Positions 38,012 to 48,736 of a stretch of DNA of 64,000 bases are shown here, one piece after another; within the stretch, counting starts at the first letter, position 1, and each line of letters begins with the position of its first letter. The notes under the pieces were generated by a model. It did not search any database. It was not told where the DNA came from and was given only the letters and a program-made list of their open reading frames with translations. A program made the translations under genes and the position numbers. The stretch covers positions 21,999,956-22,063,955 of the forward strand of contig CM069593.1 of NCBI GenBank assembly GCA_035771175.1. Reading direction: 5' to 3'. Origin of the DNA: Paratinospora sagittata. Lineage: Eukaryota; Streptophyta; Magnoliopsida; Ranunculales; Menispermaceae.

Positions 38012-40633
38012 TTGAATCGAGCTGCTTCACCTGTATAAAAAGGAAATCAGCTTTAAAAAACAGGTTTTGCAGTATCTTGAGTAGAAAAAGCCATCCCAAG
38101 AATTCGAGCAAATGTAATTAATAAGAAAACAAAACTCTAATGTTGATTTGATCTTTATACCATCACCAAGTGGTATCATCCCCCTCCCCTTTCCTTCATA
38201 TTTCATTTTCAACTATTTCAAAACGAATTAACCTATAACCAAATATGTTAACAGACCACCATTAAACTAGAATTAAATTGTTTCCTTTGGTAACTCACCC
38301 ATCAGATTTTCCCTCACTCATGAGGCCAACCCAAAGCTAGCCATATGGAAGGCTGCCTGCCAACCTACATGGCCCAACATCTCATGCGGTCTAAAGATTT
38401 CCCCTAAAATTAGGGTTCATACGTTGGAGCTTGTCCCCAATTTATCATAGGTCAATGAACTCCTTCCTTTCTAATATGGGGGAATCACAAAATATCTTTG
38501 AGCATTGGGGGTGATACAGCTGATTGAAGTAGCTTGTACCACATGCATAAATTTCCCTTGTTAAATCTTTCTTTGGAAAAAAAATAAACAAATCATAAGA
38601 CCTCATAGAAATGAGCCAAATACTGGTCTCCTATAAAGATGATTTCAACACATGGAGATCAAAATCAAACTCTTATCATACCATTAAATCAACATCATAC
38701 TCTTATCAAAAAAAATCCCCAAAGACAAACCATGTAATCCTTATTACAATTTTAATGTGTAGTACAATCCATCCATGCAAGCATTGATCCCTAAGGAAAA
38801 TTAAAATAAAAGATCAGACCTAGGAATCTTCAGAACTTCAAAATCATTGCAATGAATGACTGAAACATACATAAAATGAGATCAGCAGTTCCTCTGTCAA
38901 AACTACAAAAGTAAAAAATAAAGCATACTTTCTCTTTTGAGAGGAAACAAGATAATTGTATTAGTGTACATCATACTTATACTTTGGATGGTCATCAATG
39001 CTCTAGATGCTTCAAACTAAGAAAATCAAATTACATCAAAATTTGGTCTCCAGGTTTCAAGAAATCCACTAATGAAAAAAATGGTTTTCTTGAGACCTCT
39101 CAGTGATCATGAAGGGTACTCACTCAAACAGATTAATTTTTTTTTTTTTTTTATCAACCCTCTAATTGATAATGAAAAAACTAAAGAAGACCAATAATCT
39201 GCTGAATTTCTTCTATTCTTAATTTAGTCGATCTAGATTTAAGCCAAATGATATAACCGGCGCATGAATCGCACGTTCCAATTCCTTGATAATGAACCCT
39301 AAACTAAAAAACCAATCATACCCAGAAAAGCCCCAAATCTAAAACTTCAAATTCAACTTGAACCCACAACAACCCACATGAGATCCACCTCACATAGACG
39401 CAGAATCATCACCAAAATAAATAAAAAAATTCACAGAATTTGATTTGAAACAGCAGAATTATAATAATAAAAAAATACGGTTGTAAGAAATGGGAATGGA
39501 TGGAAATGAAAGAAGAAATCTGACCTGAAAAATATTGAGTGAATTACAGAATTAATCGACGCAGGAAGAAGAAATGAAGAGAATAATGGGAAGAAGTTGG
39601 AATCAACAACAACTATTACTACTAACTCCTATTCTGCAAGAGTTTAATAGCTGTGTTTAACACGCGCCTTCTCTCTTTGACCTTGAGGCCTCTTTGGCTT
39701 GGTCGGAATTAATTGATTAATGAGAATCTTTCAAGCCGGCTTGGCCAGCCATCACGGATTCATGGTTCTATTCTATTCTACAGCACCCACCAACCCACCC
39801 AAGAAGGACTACTGCACGTGGGTGTCGCACGCCCACACTTTCATCCTTCTTTGTTTTTTTATGCTAATGTGGAAAAATAAAATAGAATTGGCCTCGTGGA
39901 TTTGATTTTGTTTGGTTTTAGTTAGATTTGCTATTCTTATGTTTAACATAAAATTTAAGCATATGAAAACAAATAGTTTAGGAGTATTATTAGTTTGATT
40001 TGAGAGAATCAAACCAATCACTTGATCAGTCGAACTAAACGAATTATAATTAAGAATATATAGTTTTATAATTAAGAACTATAATTATAATTATATAACA
40101 AATATATATAATAATATATTTAATATAAAATATTATTTTAACCTTGATCAGTTTGATTTAGGTTAATAGAATTTTTAAATTCTTATCTTAACTTACATGT
40201 TAATAATAGAATTAAATGCATCGGTTCATTTTCACAGTTTTTGCCAAACCATTGATACCCTTATAATAATTAATGAGTTACTTACTTATGTCTATATATA
40301 TATATGGCTCATATAAAATTAAATCAAACCAACCATTGTATCAAAAATGGCAATTATACATCAGTGTTATGAACCTCTCCCAAAAAAAAAAAAACACTGT
40401 TAAGAGAAAGCTAATACTCAAAACTTACTTTCTCGTTACGTATCAACCTCTTGTCCAAATAAAAATATCCATATTTGGCAATTCATTTATTATTAATTTT
40501 GTATATTCATATTTATATTATATAATACAAATATTTCTCAAAGAATTTCGTAGCTATCTTTTATTTTAAAACTAGTCATAAGCTAATATAGCAATTTAAT
40601 TAATTTATCTCTTCTTTCCTCAACTTAAAGAAC
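38012..40633. other. 5' leader intron and upstream region of the unknown gene; intergenic
   Basis: 38012-39640 is probably leader and leader intron of the minus-strand gene at 36673-38011. Beyond 39640 lie its promoter and AT-rich intergenic DNA. Frames here are short and shadow-like; no other gene seen. Confidence 0.45.
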
Positions 40634-40990
40634 ATGGGCGTTGTGGCATCTGTCATTCACCAACGGCATCCACTCAACGCATTCTACTTTGGTGTAGTAC
40701 AACAAAAGAAGAAGTGGCTGAACACCACCTCCCAAACTGATCAAGCTTATGTTCAGATCTTGCGTGAATGTGCGTTGGTGTCGACTTCCAACTGGACTGC
40801 AACAGAATGGGAGAGTAATATCACCCTCATGTGGGCGTTATGGGGCAAAAGGCCATCCCGGTACAACTATCACACAATGGTTTTGAGAGTACCTCATTAT
40901 GTATCAAGAAGCACAGAAGACCAAGTTTCGTCATCCAACACCAGAACGAAATTGGGTGTGGCAGCCACCACACACAGGCACCTTCTGTGA
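40634..40990 (+). pseudogene. 118-codon ORF, possible non-LTR retrotransposon relic
   Basis: An ATG-initiated frame (MGVVASVIHQ...) contains ITLMWALWGKRPSRYN. That vaguely resembles the Trp-rich W.iW..RN segment lying between the reverse transcriptase and the RNase H domain of plant LINE-type polyproteins. An RNase H-like relic on the same strand begins 630 bases downstream. The link is speculative and the frame could be chance. Confidence 0.25.
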
Positions 40991-41621
40991 AAAATTCATT
41001 AAATAAAAATTAGATTTGTAACAGTTTAAATTTAATTAAATTTTAAATATAAATTAAATTAAAAAAACTGTTATATATTTTAAATTAAATTAAATTAAAT
41101 TAAAGACTGTAATGGTTAAATAATTTAATTGAGTTTTAATTTTGAATTAAATTGAAAAAACCTTTATATGATTTTAATTCAATTTAATTCGTAACGGTTG
41201 AGACTATTTAGTGCTCTTAATAAGGACATTAAGAGCACCACCCCCTTCATAGAATTATTTTTTTCCTCTTCAGTTTTCTTTTATTGGTTTTGAGGTGTGT
41301 TGGCCAGTGGTGATAATCTTCTTGAAAGCTCAGTTCGCTAGAGTAATAACGATGTGCTAGTCAGTTGCTCATCTATCGTCGTATCATGGGAGACAGACGC
41401 TGATCTACCTCTCACACCACCGTGTGAGCAAATTTGTTTTAAGGACACTGTGTGTTACACAGGTCTCGGTTTCATCTTGCTCAACCTTTGCTATGTTGAA
41501 TTTAGTTTATTTTTAAATTTATTTTGTTATTGATTATAAACATATTGTTGTTTGAGTTTTATTGTTTATGTTAATATTATTTTAGTTATCTATTTATTTG
41601 CCCTTACTTATTGCCAACACA

Positions 41622-42640
41622 TTCAAGCTAAATACTGATGCTGCCATAGATGGGACAAACACTCTAACCAGTGTTGGAGCTGTTATCCGAAATGAGAGGG
41701 GAGAGATTGTTCTAGCTAGCAGGAGCAAAACACCTGCATGCTAAGATGACAGTAGAAATGACATAGTGTTGGGCATCGAAGATTGGTTTACAATGGGCGA
41801 AACAAATTCTATGTCACCCCATCTACGCTAAAATTGATGCTGACTTAGTGGTAACCATGATCAAAGAGAATAAGCACACACGTTCTGATGGTCCACCTCA
41901 CGTTTTACGTGGGTGGCCAAGCTATTGAATATGCATGGAACAAAGCATGACTTCACGTGGGCTGGTGGGCAGCCAACAACCATCAAGCTTCACGTGGGGT
42001 GGCTGAAATTTTCAGCATGCAACACGTGGGCTGGTTGGCTCTATATATAGCCCATGTTTCATTCTTATAAATCATCGGAGAAAGAGATCATTAATTCTAG
42101 AGAGATCTATTAGGATAGCCTCAAAGAGAGTTTCTTTGAGAAGAAAAAGTGTGAGCCAATTTGTGAAGTGTTATCCACAAATTGAAGATACATAATTAGT
42201 GTATATTTGTGAGAGATCCACCGAAAGGTGACGTTTGTAATCCCATTTTTATTATAGTGGAAGTCTTTAAGCGGCCTACGGGTCCCGTGGTTTTTACCTC
42301 ATCTTCAGAGGGTTTTCCACGCTAAAATCTTTGATGTTATTTTGTTGTATTTTTAGTTTGGGAAATTGTCCTGGGATTGTAGAATTTATTTCTTTACAAC
42401 CATCGATTTTCCCAACACGTTCTGAGGTTGGTCCAATTCTTAAGGACATTTAGATACTACTAAAAGCACTATCAACAGTCAAGCTTTCTTATACTCCCAG
42501 AAGTTGTAATGGCGTTGCCCATAAGCTTGCCCCATTTGGGTTGTCTATTGACGATGAGTTTGTATGGCTGGAAGCAGTGCCGGAATGGCTTCATCTATAT
42601 GCCCACAAAGATATTGTTTCTTTATCATATCTGCCTTAAT
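41622..42640 (+). pseudogene. RNase H-like (RVT_3) relic, split by a solo LTR
   Basis: The left part reads FKLNTDAAIDG...SVGAVIRNERGEIVLA, the usual start of the plant RNase H-like domain (KLNTDGA...GAVIRD..G), then a stop and frame changes. A second block, AKIDADLVVTMIKENK, ends exactly at the LTR insertion (41885). After the LTR the same domain resumes with EVGPILKDI, a stop, then SCNGVAHKLAPFG (the normal R.CN..AH.LA motif) and EWL. The relic is broken by stops, at least one frameshift and the 532-bp insertion, so it is not functional. It derives from a LINE-type element or a domesticated RNase H gene. Confidence 0.75.
41886..42417 (+). mobile_element. Solo LTR (Copia-like), 532 bp, with 5-bp target duplication CGTTC
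   Basis: The segment begins TGATGG, ends CCCAACA (TG...CA termini) and is flanked on both sides by CGTTC (41881-41885 and 42418-42422). That is a perfect 5-bp duplication, as LTR retrotransposon integration makes. It has a TATA box (CTATATATAG, 42041-42050), and the orientation is set by that box. No primer-binding site or internal domain follows, so it is a solo LTR left by recombination. Copia assignment is by general look only (CCCGTGGTTTTTACCTC, GAGGGTTTTCCACG words). It is inserted inside an RNase H-like relic. Confidence 0.88.
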
Positions 42641-43180
42641 AAGATTCCTTTTTTTCTTAAAAAAAAAAAAAAAATCTCTTCGTTCCTCAATATCTTTTAT
42701 TTTTTAGCTTACTTTATATAATATTTCTTCATTTCACCTTTCTATTCTAAAGTTTTATCTTTTTTTCTAAACTCTTTCTATTTTCAAATAAAAAAATAAT
42801 AATTACCTCATATACATAATCAATATATTAAAAAAGATAGACAAACTAATTCATTATTAGGTAATAAAGTCACATTCAATGGGTATAATGAGCAATCATT
42901 TATAAAAAAATAATAATATATATATATATATATATAATAAGTATTTTTACCATAAGTAGAGTACAAAAAAAAGCAAAGGATAGTAAAAAAAATTATTTTT
43001 TAGATAATTTAAAATTTTTTTAAACTTTTAATTGATAACCTTTACAAGAATAAACAAAAAAAATTTTATTTATTTTAGTAGAGCTTAAACCTTTATTATA
43101 ATTAGACGTTAGTTTTGAAATAAAAATAGAGGTTAAACAGAGTTACTAAATGTTATAAAGAGGATTATATGGAGTTATTA
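42641..43180. other. AT-rich spacer with TA microsatellite
   Basis: It contains a poly-A run near 42660 and a (TA)n run at about 42918-42936. No coding signal is seen. Confidence 0.5.
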
Positions 43181-43341
43181 AGGTTGTATCTAGTTTGTGA
43201 TTCGGATACAGTTTTTTGTATTTAAAAATTTAAAAACACAAAATATGCATTTAATTGATTAAAATATGATAAAATATCATTTTTAAAATTTTTACTTTTT
43301 GCATTGTATTTTTATTTTGAAATTATCACCAAACGCAACCT
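43181..43341. mobile_element. MITE-like element of about 160 bp
   Basis: The left end is AGGTTGTATCTAGTTTGTGAT. The right end in reverse complement is AGGTTGCGTTTGGTGATAAT. These are imperfect terminal inverted repeats around an AT-rich core with no coding capacity. No target duplication was recognised. Confidence 0.5.
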
Positions 43342-43364
43342 GGATACTTGTTTTCAAATAGTTG

Positions 43365-43765
43365 AATGTTGAGACTGCTCTTGTCAAGCAGAAAAGAGTG
43401 TGTTCATCTGGAGCGATAAGTAGAGATGAAAAAGGAGATGTCATAGTTGCTGCAGCCAAAAAAGAAGACATGATCTACTGTTGACGTTGCAGAAAGTATT
43501 GCAGTGCAAGAGGGATTACGATTAACTATCGACACGGGATGCACACCTCTTCGTATTGAATCGGATTCTCTTACGGGAATTAACCTAATTAATTCAAAGA
43601 GCTTCTCTCGTTTTGAAATAGATACGGTGATTCGGGACATCAGAGACATGATCACATCAGAGACGCGATCACAGTTGAATCTATAAAAGTCTTTTTCTTT
43701 GCCAAAAGATCTGGTAAGGCAGTTACTCACTCCATAGCAAAGTTCGGTCTTACCATGAAGAGGTC
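43365..43765 (+). pseudogene. Second RNase H-like relic
   Basis: The first block reads SSGAISRDEKGDVIVAAAKK (the GAI.RDE.G.V..A motif). After a frameshift comes TVDVAESIAVQEGLRLTID...PLRIESDSL (the AE..A...GL.......i.eSDS motif of RVT_3), then a stop and AKRSGKAVTHSIAKFGL (the ..N..AH.iAkfgl motif). The domain order is right, but it is broken by a frameshift and a stop. It lies 0.7 kb past the first relic and is not identical to it, so it is a separate copy. Confidence 0.75.
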
Positions 43766-44337
43766 ACCCGATCACACGTTTAGTAAACCAAACACCTGCT
43801 TAAATCGCTTTGACCTTTTGTAAAAAAACAAAAAAATAATTTGACTTTGACCAAGTCAAGATGCGGTCCTTAGTCACTTATTTTGACCAATTGCAATGTA
43901 CAGCGTCGTGTTCACAACTCACAAGTGCGTATAACATCCAACGCACTATACACGTGGTGTATCCTAAAGAACCGCTGCTCAACCACCACGTGTCGCAATC
44001 CCCCTATGGTCACGATCATTGAAAATTAAAACCCTCGTTTTGATCACGAAAAGACCTTTCTTAAACAAAACTCGTCTCCGATCCCGTTGAAATTTCCGTG
44101 CTAATTTGGTCGAATTTTCTTACCAAGAGGTACAGATCATCCATCTATTTTTTTCGATAAGTTCCAATAATTGCGGGTTTTTTTTTTAGTTCCTAATTTT
44201 GCAATAAATTTTTTGTTTATATAATTATGATTTGCTGTGAGTTTAATCTTTCGTTTTCTGGTTTTGATTTGACGCGCTGAGTGTGCAGAGATCAAAAGGG
44301 GATTGTTTGGTGGGGGCGATCTCTCTGTGTTTCGGTA
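43766..44337 (+). promoter_or_regulatory. S1FA promoter and leader, two G-boxes, leader intron
   Basis: CACGTG lies at 43951-43956 and 43987-43992, about 350-390 bases before the S1FA start. A leader intron is likely, with donor CAAGAG/GTACAG near 44129 and acceptor GTGTGCAG near 44289. G-box/ABRE-type elements are seen; control by bZIP or bHLH factors is inference. Confidence 0.45.
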
Positions 44338-44400
44338 ATGGCCGAAGGATCTAATTTCGATCAAATGGTGTGTTTTCTCTGACATTGAATCCATGTTGCA

Positions 44401-44436
<36 letters not shown>

Positions 44437-47400
44437 TCTCTCTCAATATCTTGATTTTTGTGCCTAATAGAACCCTAATTACTCGTTAATTGCTTCCGGA
44501 TGGAATCTGTAGGTGTTAGGATTTCTTGTTTAGATTTCATGAAGTTTTTATGTTGAACAACTCAGATCCTTTCAGAAAAATTGTATCTTTGGATGGTTTA
44601 AAAAACTTTGGGATGGTATTTGCATGAATGGAACATTAGGGATCATGATAAATAGTTATTTTCTGGGAACCTGAATGACATTGCTAATTGGTTCACAGCT
44701 TAATGCTGTATGGATTGATTTATCATGCAAGTCTTGTAGTTAATCCTTGGTGGCTGCTGAAAAGCATCCGAGATCTAACGTTGAAAAGCACAATATTATC
44801 GTCAAATATAAGGAACATAGGGAGGCTAATTCACTTTTCTTCAAGGTCAACATTAGTTTGAATAGAATTTTAAGAAGTTTTTTGGCCTTGGGTAATTTAC
44901 TACGAAAGGAAAGAGCTTGATACCTCCCTGAGAGTGCAATAATCTGGTTATGGAGCTGGTTATACATTAACTACTAACTTTGTATTTTCTCAAAAAAAAA
45001 AAAAAAAGTTCACTACGAAAGGAGTATACTTTGATCCAATGATCTCCTCATCTAGGATATCACCTACGAAATCTTCAAGAAGCCCCTTTTTAACACTTCC
45101 AGCACTATCAGATCAGGTGGCTTCATTTGTTGAAAACTATGCTCACATTTGACCTAGTTTAGGACTTGTGGGATTTGTTTGTGTGTGTGTGTGTTGTCAT
45201 GTTTGTGAAATTGTGAATGACACCAAAAAAAAAAAAAACAAAAAACATCCATTTGGTTGTCTCTGTAGGTGCATGGAGAATGGTTGGTGTAGAAGTTTGA
45301 TATATTATATTCCCTGTAACATGAGTAGCTTATCTTTCCCTTTTTTGTCTCACCATACTTCAACAATACACATTCTGTATATGTAAGAGTCTAAATGAAA
45401 ACTAGTAGAATTTTTTTTAATAGAATTGTGGTTTATGTTCTTGTTTTGAACTAGTTAATCTTGTGTTGGGTTCAAAAAACTGGGAGATGAACATTCATGT
45501 CTTTGTTGTCTGAACCTTTATCACTTTTATTTCCTTAAATCGTCAGAATCAGTAACAATGCTATCTCTGTAATTTCAATCTCTTTCTTTTGGATGCATGG
45601 GGATTCTCACAATGTATGTTTGCATTTTTACTATACTATTAATCATGGGTTGGTGTCACTTTTAAAGTCAAAACAGTGATTATCAATAATTTGGGAAGTT
45701 AGTTTATCATTTTTATTCAAGTAAAAGAGGAAAGTTGAAATGCTAGGGAACTACCTCTCTATGGGTGCATGGATGGGTCCTTTCAAATGTGAAGCGGATC
45801 ACTGCAACAAAAGGATGATTTTGAAATGGTCTGCACTTGCAGAATAGGTCATCTAAACATGATTTTTCTCACGCTTTAGTCTTTTGATTCTAAAACCAAA
45901 ACAGATACGTTGGTTGGTTTGGGGTTCATCATATTGCATTTCCTTTTGCTTCATACCAGTTCACTTGGGAGAAGATGTGGATTTTTCATGCTTTTTCACA
46001 TTTTAGTTTCAGTCTACATTTTATATTGTCCTTGAAAACATTCGAGAAATGGTAGGAGTTGCATTAATTGGATAAATTTGAGAGAAAATCGATTAAAATT
46101 GTTTGAGCATATACAATATAGATCATCAGATGTGCCAATTAAGAAAGTGACATATTTAACAGCTCACTATAATAATAGAGGTAAAAATGTTAACTTATAA
46201 AATTCAACTCAACTCAACGAAGCCTTTTCCTAACTACATTGGGTCGTTTCCACCACTATGCTTGATTAAGGGCTAAGTCAACTCTTAAATTACCTAAAAT
46301 GACAGAGAGAATTAAGAAAAATTTAATTACTTGTAATAATATATTTTTGATCCCAGCCCTTGATAGAGTAGAGTGGAAGAAGCAAATTCTTGTGGCCAAC
46401 TCATGTGGTTGGGAAATAGCTTTGTTGAGTTGAAACATTTGCTAATGGAACCAAGTTTGTCCATTTTCAGGTCCTCTTGGCACATGCATTTTTGTGATGT
46501 CCTTAGTGCCATAGGGAGCCTTTTCCATTCTTTTCGTTAAGCTTGATGTGTCCATTTAACTTCCTTGAACAATTAGCCCTTTTGTATTTCTAGTTTCTTC
46601 AAGTCTTCAAATCATTTGAATATTAGTGCTAGTTTATCTGCTCAACATATTGATTACACAGCTTGCACAGGCCTGCCACTGCCCTGTTAGAGTACTGACA
46701 TAGCATAACATATTCAAAAGCTGTAAATTGCTGAAATCCAATGATTGAAACATCTCTGTATGCATTGACCTATCCTGTAGAACAAGGTTATTATTAATAT
46801 TTGAGGACCATTCCTCAATTTGGCTGGGTTGGGTTGGCTTGACTTGGTTCATACAAGTGACAACACTGATGCACATTGGGACACGTTTTAACATGTGAGG
46901 CTGACTAGGTAGTGTCCACCAACTTTGGTGGTCCTCGCTCCTCAATGGAAAAGTTATTTTGTATGAGCGTAAATAACAATCTTATGGTCAAAATCTACTA
47001 GTTCAAAGTATGAAAAAGTATCGAAATGTTTGCTTACTATTTATATATTAAAAATGGATAGTACTATCTTATCATGTGTATGTTAGAGATGCCATGTCAA
47101 TCACTACATACCTGTTATGGACACTGACATACCTTTCTGTACCATAACATATGTAGTCATTGAATGATGACCGCTTGCTTTTTGTGTGGTTCAAGACTGT
47201 TGTGCTGCAATTTCCATCGTATTTACTTATTCACACTACCAAATACTACCCTTTTTAACATTGATATTTGGTGAGACAAGCACATCATATAGCTAAAACA
47301 TATTTTTTGGTCTGCAAAGTGGATAAACAGAGCTATCATGTACTTCTCCATTTTTGTTGGTTTGTATATCATTTTTATGTAATGGATTTGCAGGGAAATA

Positions 47401-47609
47401 CAATGAATAATTCAGAAGTGAAAGGTTTCAATCCAGGATTGATAGTCTTGCTCGTCGTTGTTGGTCTACTGCTGGTCTTCCTCATTGGAAACTATGCACT
47501 CTATATTTATGCTCAGAAAACCCTTCCGCCAAGGAAGAAGAAGCCTGTTTCCAAGAAAAAGATGAAGAAGGAGAGGCTGAAGCAAGGTGTCTCAGCACCT
47601 GGAGAGTAG
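44338..47609 (+). CDS. S1FA: S1FA-like small protein, 2 coding exons
   Basis: Exon 1 (44338-44367) encodes [10 protein letters not shown]. Exon 2 (47394-47609) encodes the rest, giving 81 residues across a 3.0 kb intron. The core [19 protein letters not shown] and the basic tail [20 protein letters not shown] match the S1FA family closely in sequence and length. S1FA was named for a spinach factor reported to bind the S1F site of plastid ribosomal protein promoters. The sequence here shows a roughly 24-residue hydrophobic segment (about 26-49) followed by a lysine-rich, nuclear-signal-like tail. It could therefore equally be a single-pass membrane protein. Two G-boxes lie upstream, and a CT microsatellite starts 30 bases into the intron. 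Confidence 0.92.
44400..44444. repeat. (CT)n microsatellite at the start of the S1FA intron
   Basis: A CT run of about 44 bases with one G interruption, just downstream of the exon 1 donor site. Confidence 0.85.
45179..45195. repeat. (GT)n microsatellite in the S1FA intron
   Basis: A short GT dinucleotide run inside the large intron. The rest of the intron (44368-47393) shows no exon or transposon I can support. Confidence 0.7.
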
Positions 47610-48736
47610 TAACCATGGGGAAGAGAGTGGTAACAGTTCACCAGATTAAATGTCTCTTGAGTCTCTTATGTTCAGGTGTAAGGTTGAGATTTTTCGTGTT
47701 CTTGATGTCAGTTGCCTGCCATGTTGATAAAATGTCAGCCTCTTTGCAGATGTTTATTGAATTAGAAATTAACACTCTTAGTTGTTGAAGTACAAGAACA
47801 AGATTGGTAATGTTGGTACTAAATTACTTGTTTCTCCACGTTGTTGCTGATTCAAGCGAGAGCCACAGATCTAATGGATTTATCGTACTGGCATCGTGAA
47901 TAATTATGGTGTGAAGAAGTATATTTACGGAAAAGAAGATACCTAAAATAAATCAGTTTCCACATATTACACAGGAAGCTTGTATCAGTAATGTCAAAAG
48001 AATACTTGAAACAAAGGAACAGAGGTTCCAGTATGACTAGTTTAAACATATTTAGTGAGTTTGTAATTGTTCTTTGAATCAAGCTCAATCTGATCCGCAA
48101 GATATTATTTCTATGATTCCATTTAAGAAACATGAAATATGAACTAAAGTATCATATGGGTATAAAATCTCAAGGGAAATGCATTGGTAAAATGTGAAAG
48201 TAATAACCCAGTAATAAAAATTGAAGCAGAGCTTGATCATGTGCTATGAAAGGTTGATTGCAGAACTACAAAAAAGTGAACCAGTTTAGAGTCTGTCAGA
48301 TGGTGGTATTGGCGCCAGAAATGAAATGTAAATAAGTAATGTGATAATCAAGACTTTTGAAGAAGAAATTCCAGCATTCAAGGTTATTAATGAATTCCAT
48401 TAGATGTATGTTTCATTCAACGAAGTTTATCAAGAATTCTTGTATGTCGAAAGAATGTTTTGTCAGAGAAACACTCACAACCAAAAAATATATCTGCAAG
48501 GAAGCAATTGCGGCACTCCATCAATGATTTGAGAATTGTTGCATAATTCTATCTTCCATTCCATTCTCTAGTCTCTAAATGGGCTATCAACAGATACGAA
48601 ATCTTGGAAGTAGCTTCCATTCCATTCTCTAGTCTCTAAATGGGCTATCAACAGATACGAAATCTTGGAAGAACCAGACTAAAATATCTCTGCAAAATGT
48701 CTTGCTCAGTGGCAACCAAATTAGCAGCCTTAAGGC
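47610..48736. other. 3' flanks of convergent S1FA and TFIIF beta genes
   Basis: No gene is seen between the S1FA stop and the TFIIF beta stop. The right part holds a 61-bp tandem duplication, probably in or near the TFIIF beta 3' UTR. Confidence 0.5.
48553..48671. repeat. 61-bp near-perfect tandem duplication near the TFIIF beta 3' end
   Basis: CTTCCATTCCATTCTCTAGT begins at 48553 and again at 48614. The two copies run together through ...CAGATACGAAATCTTGGAAG with no mismatch noticed, so the duplication is recent. It lies 66-184 bases downstream of the TFIIF beta stop codon. Confidence 0.9.

Noticed and set aside
46634..46945. 103-codon ORF in the S1FA intron
   Set aside because: No motif and no agreement with the known two-exon S1FA structure.
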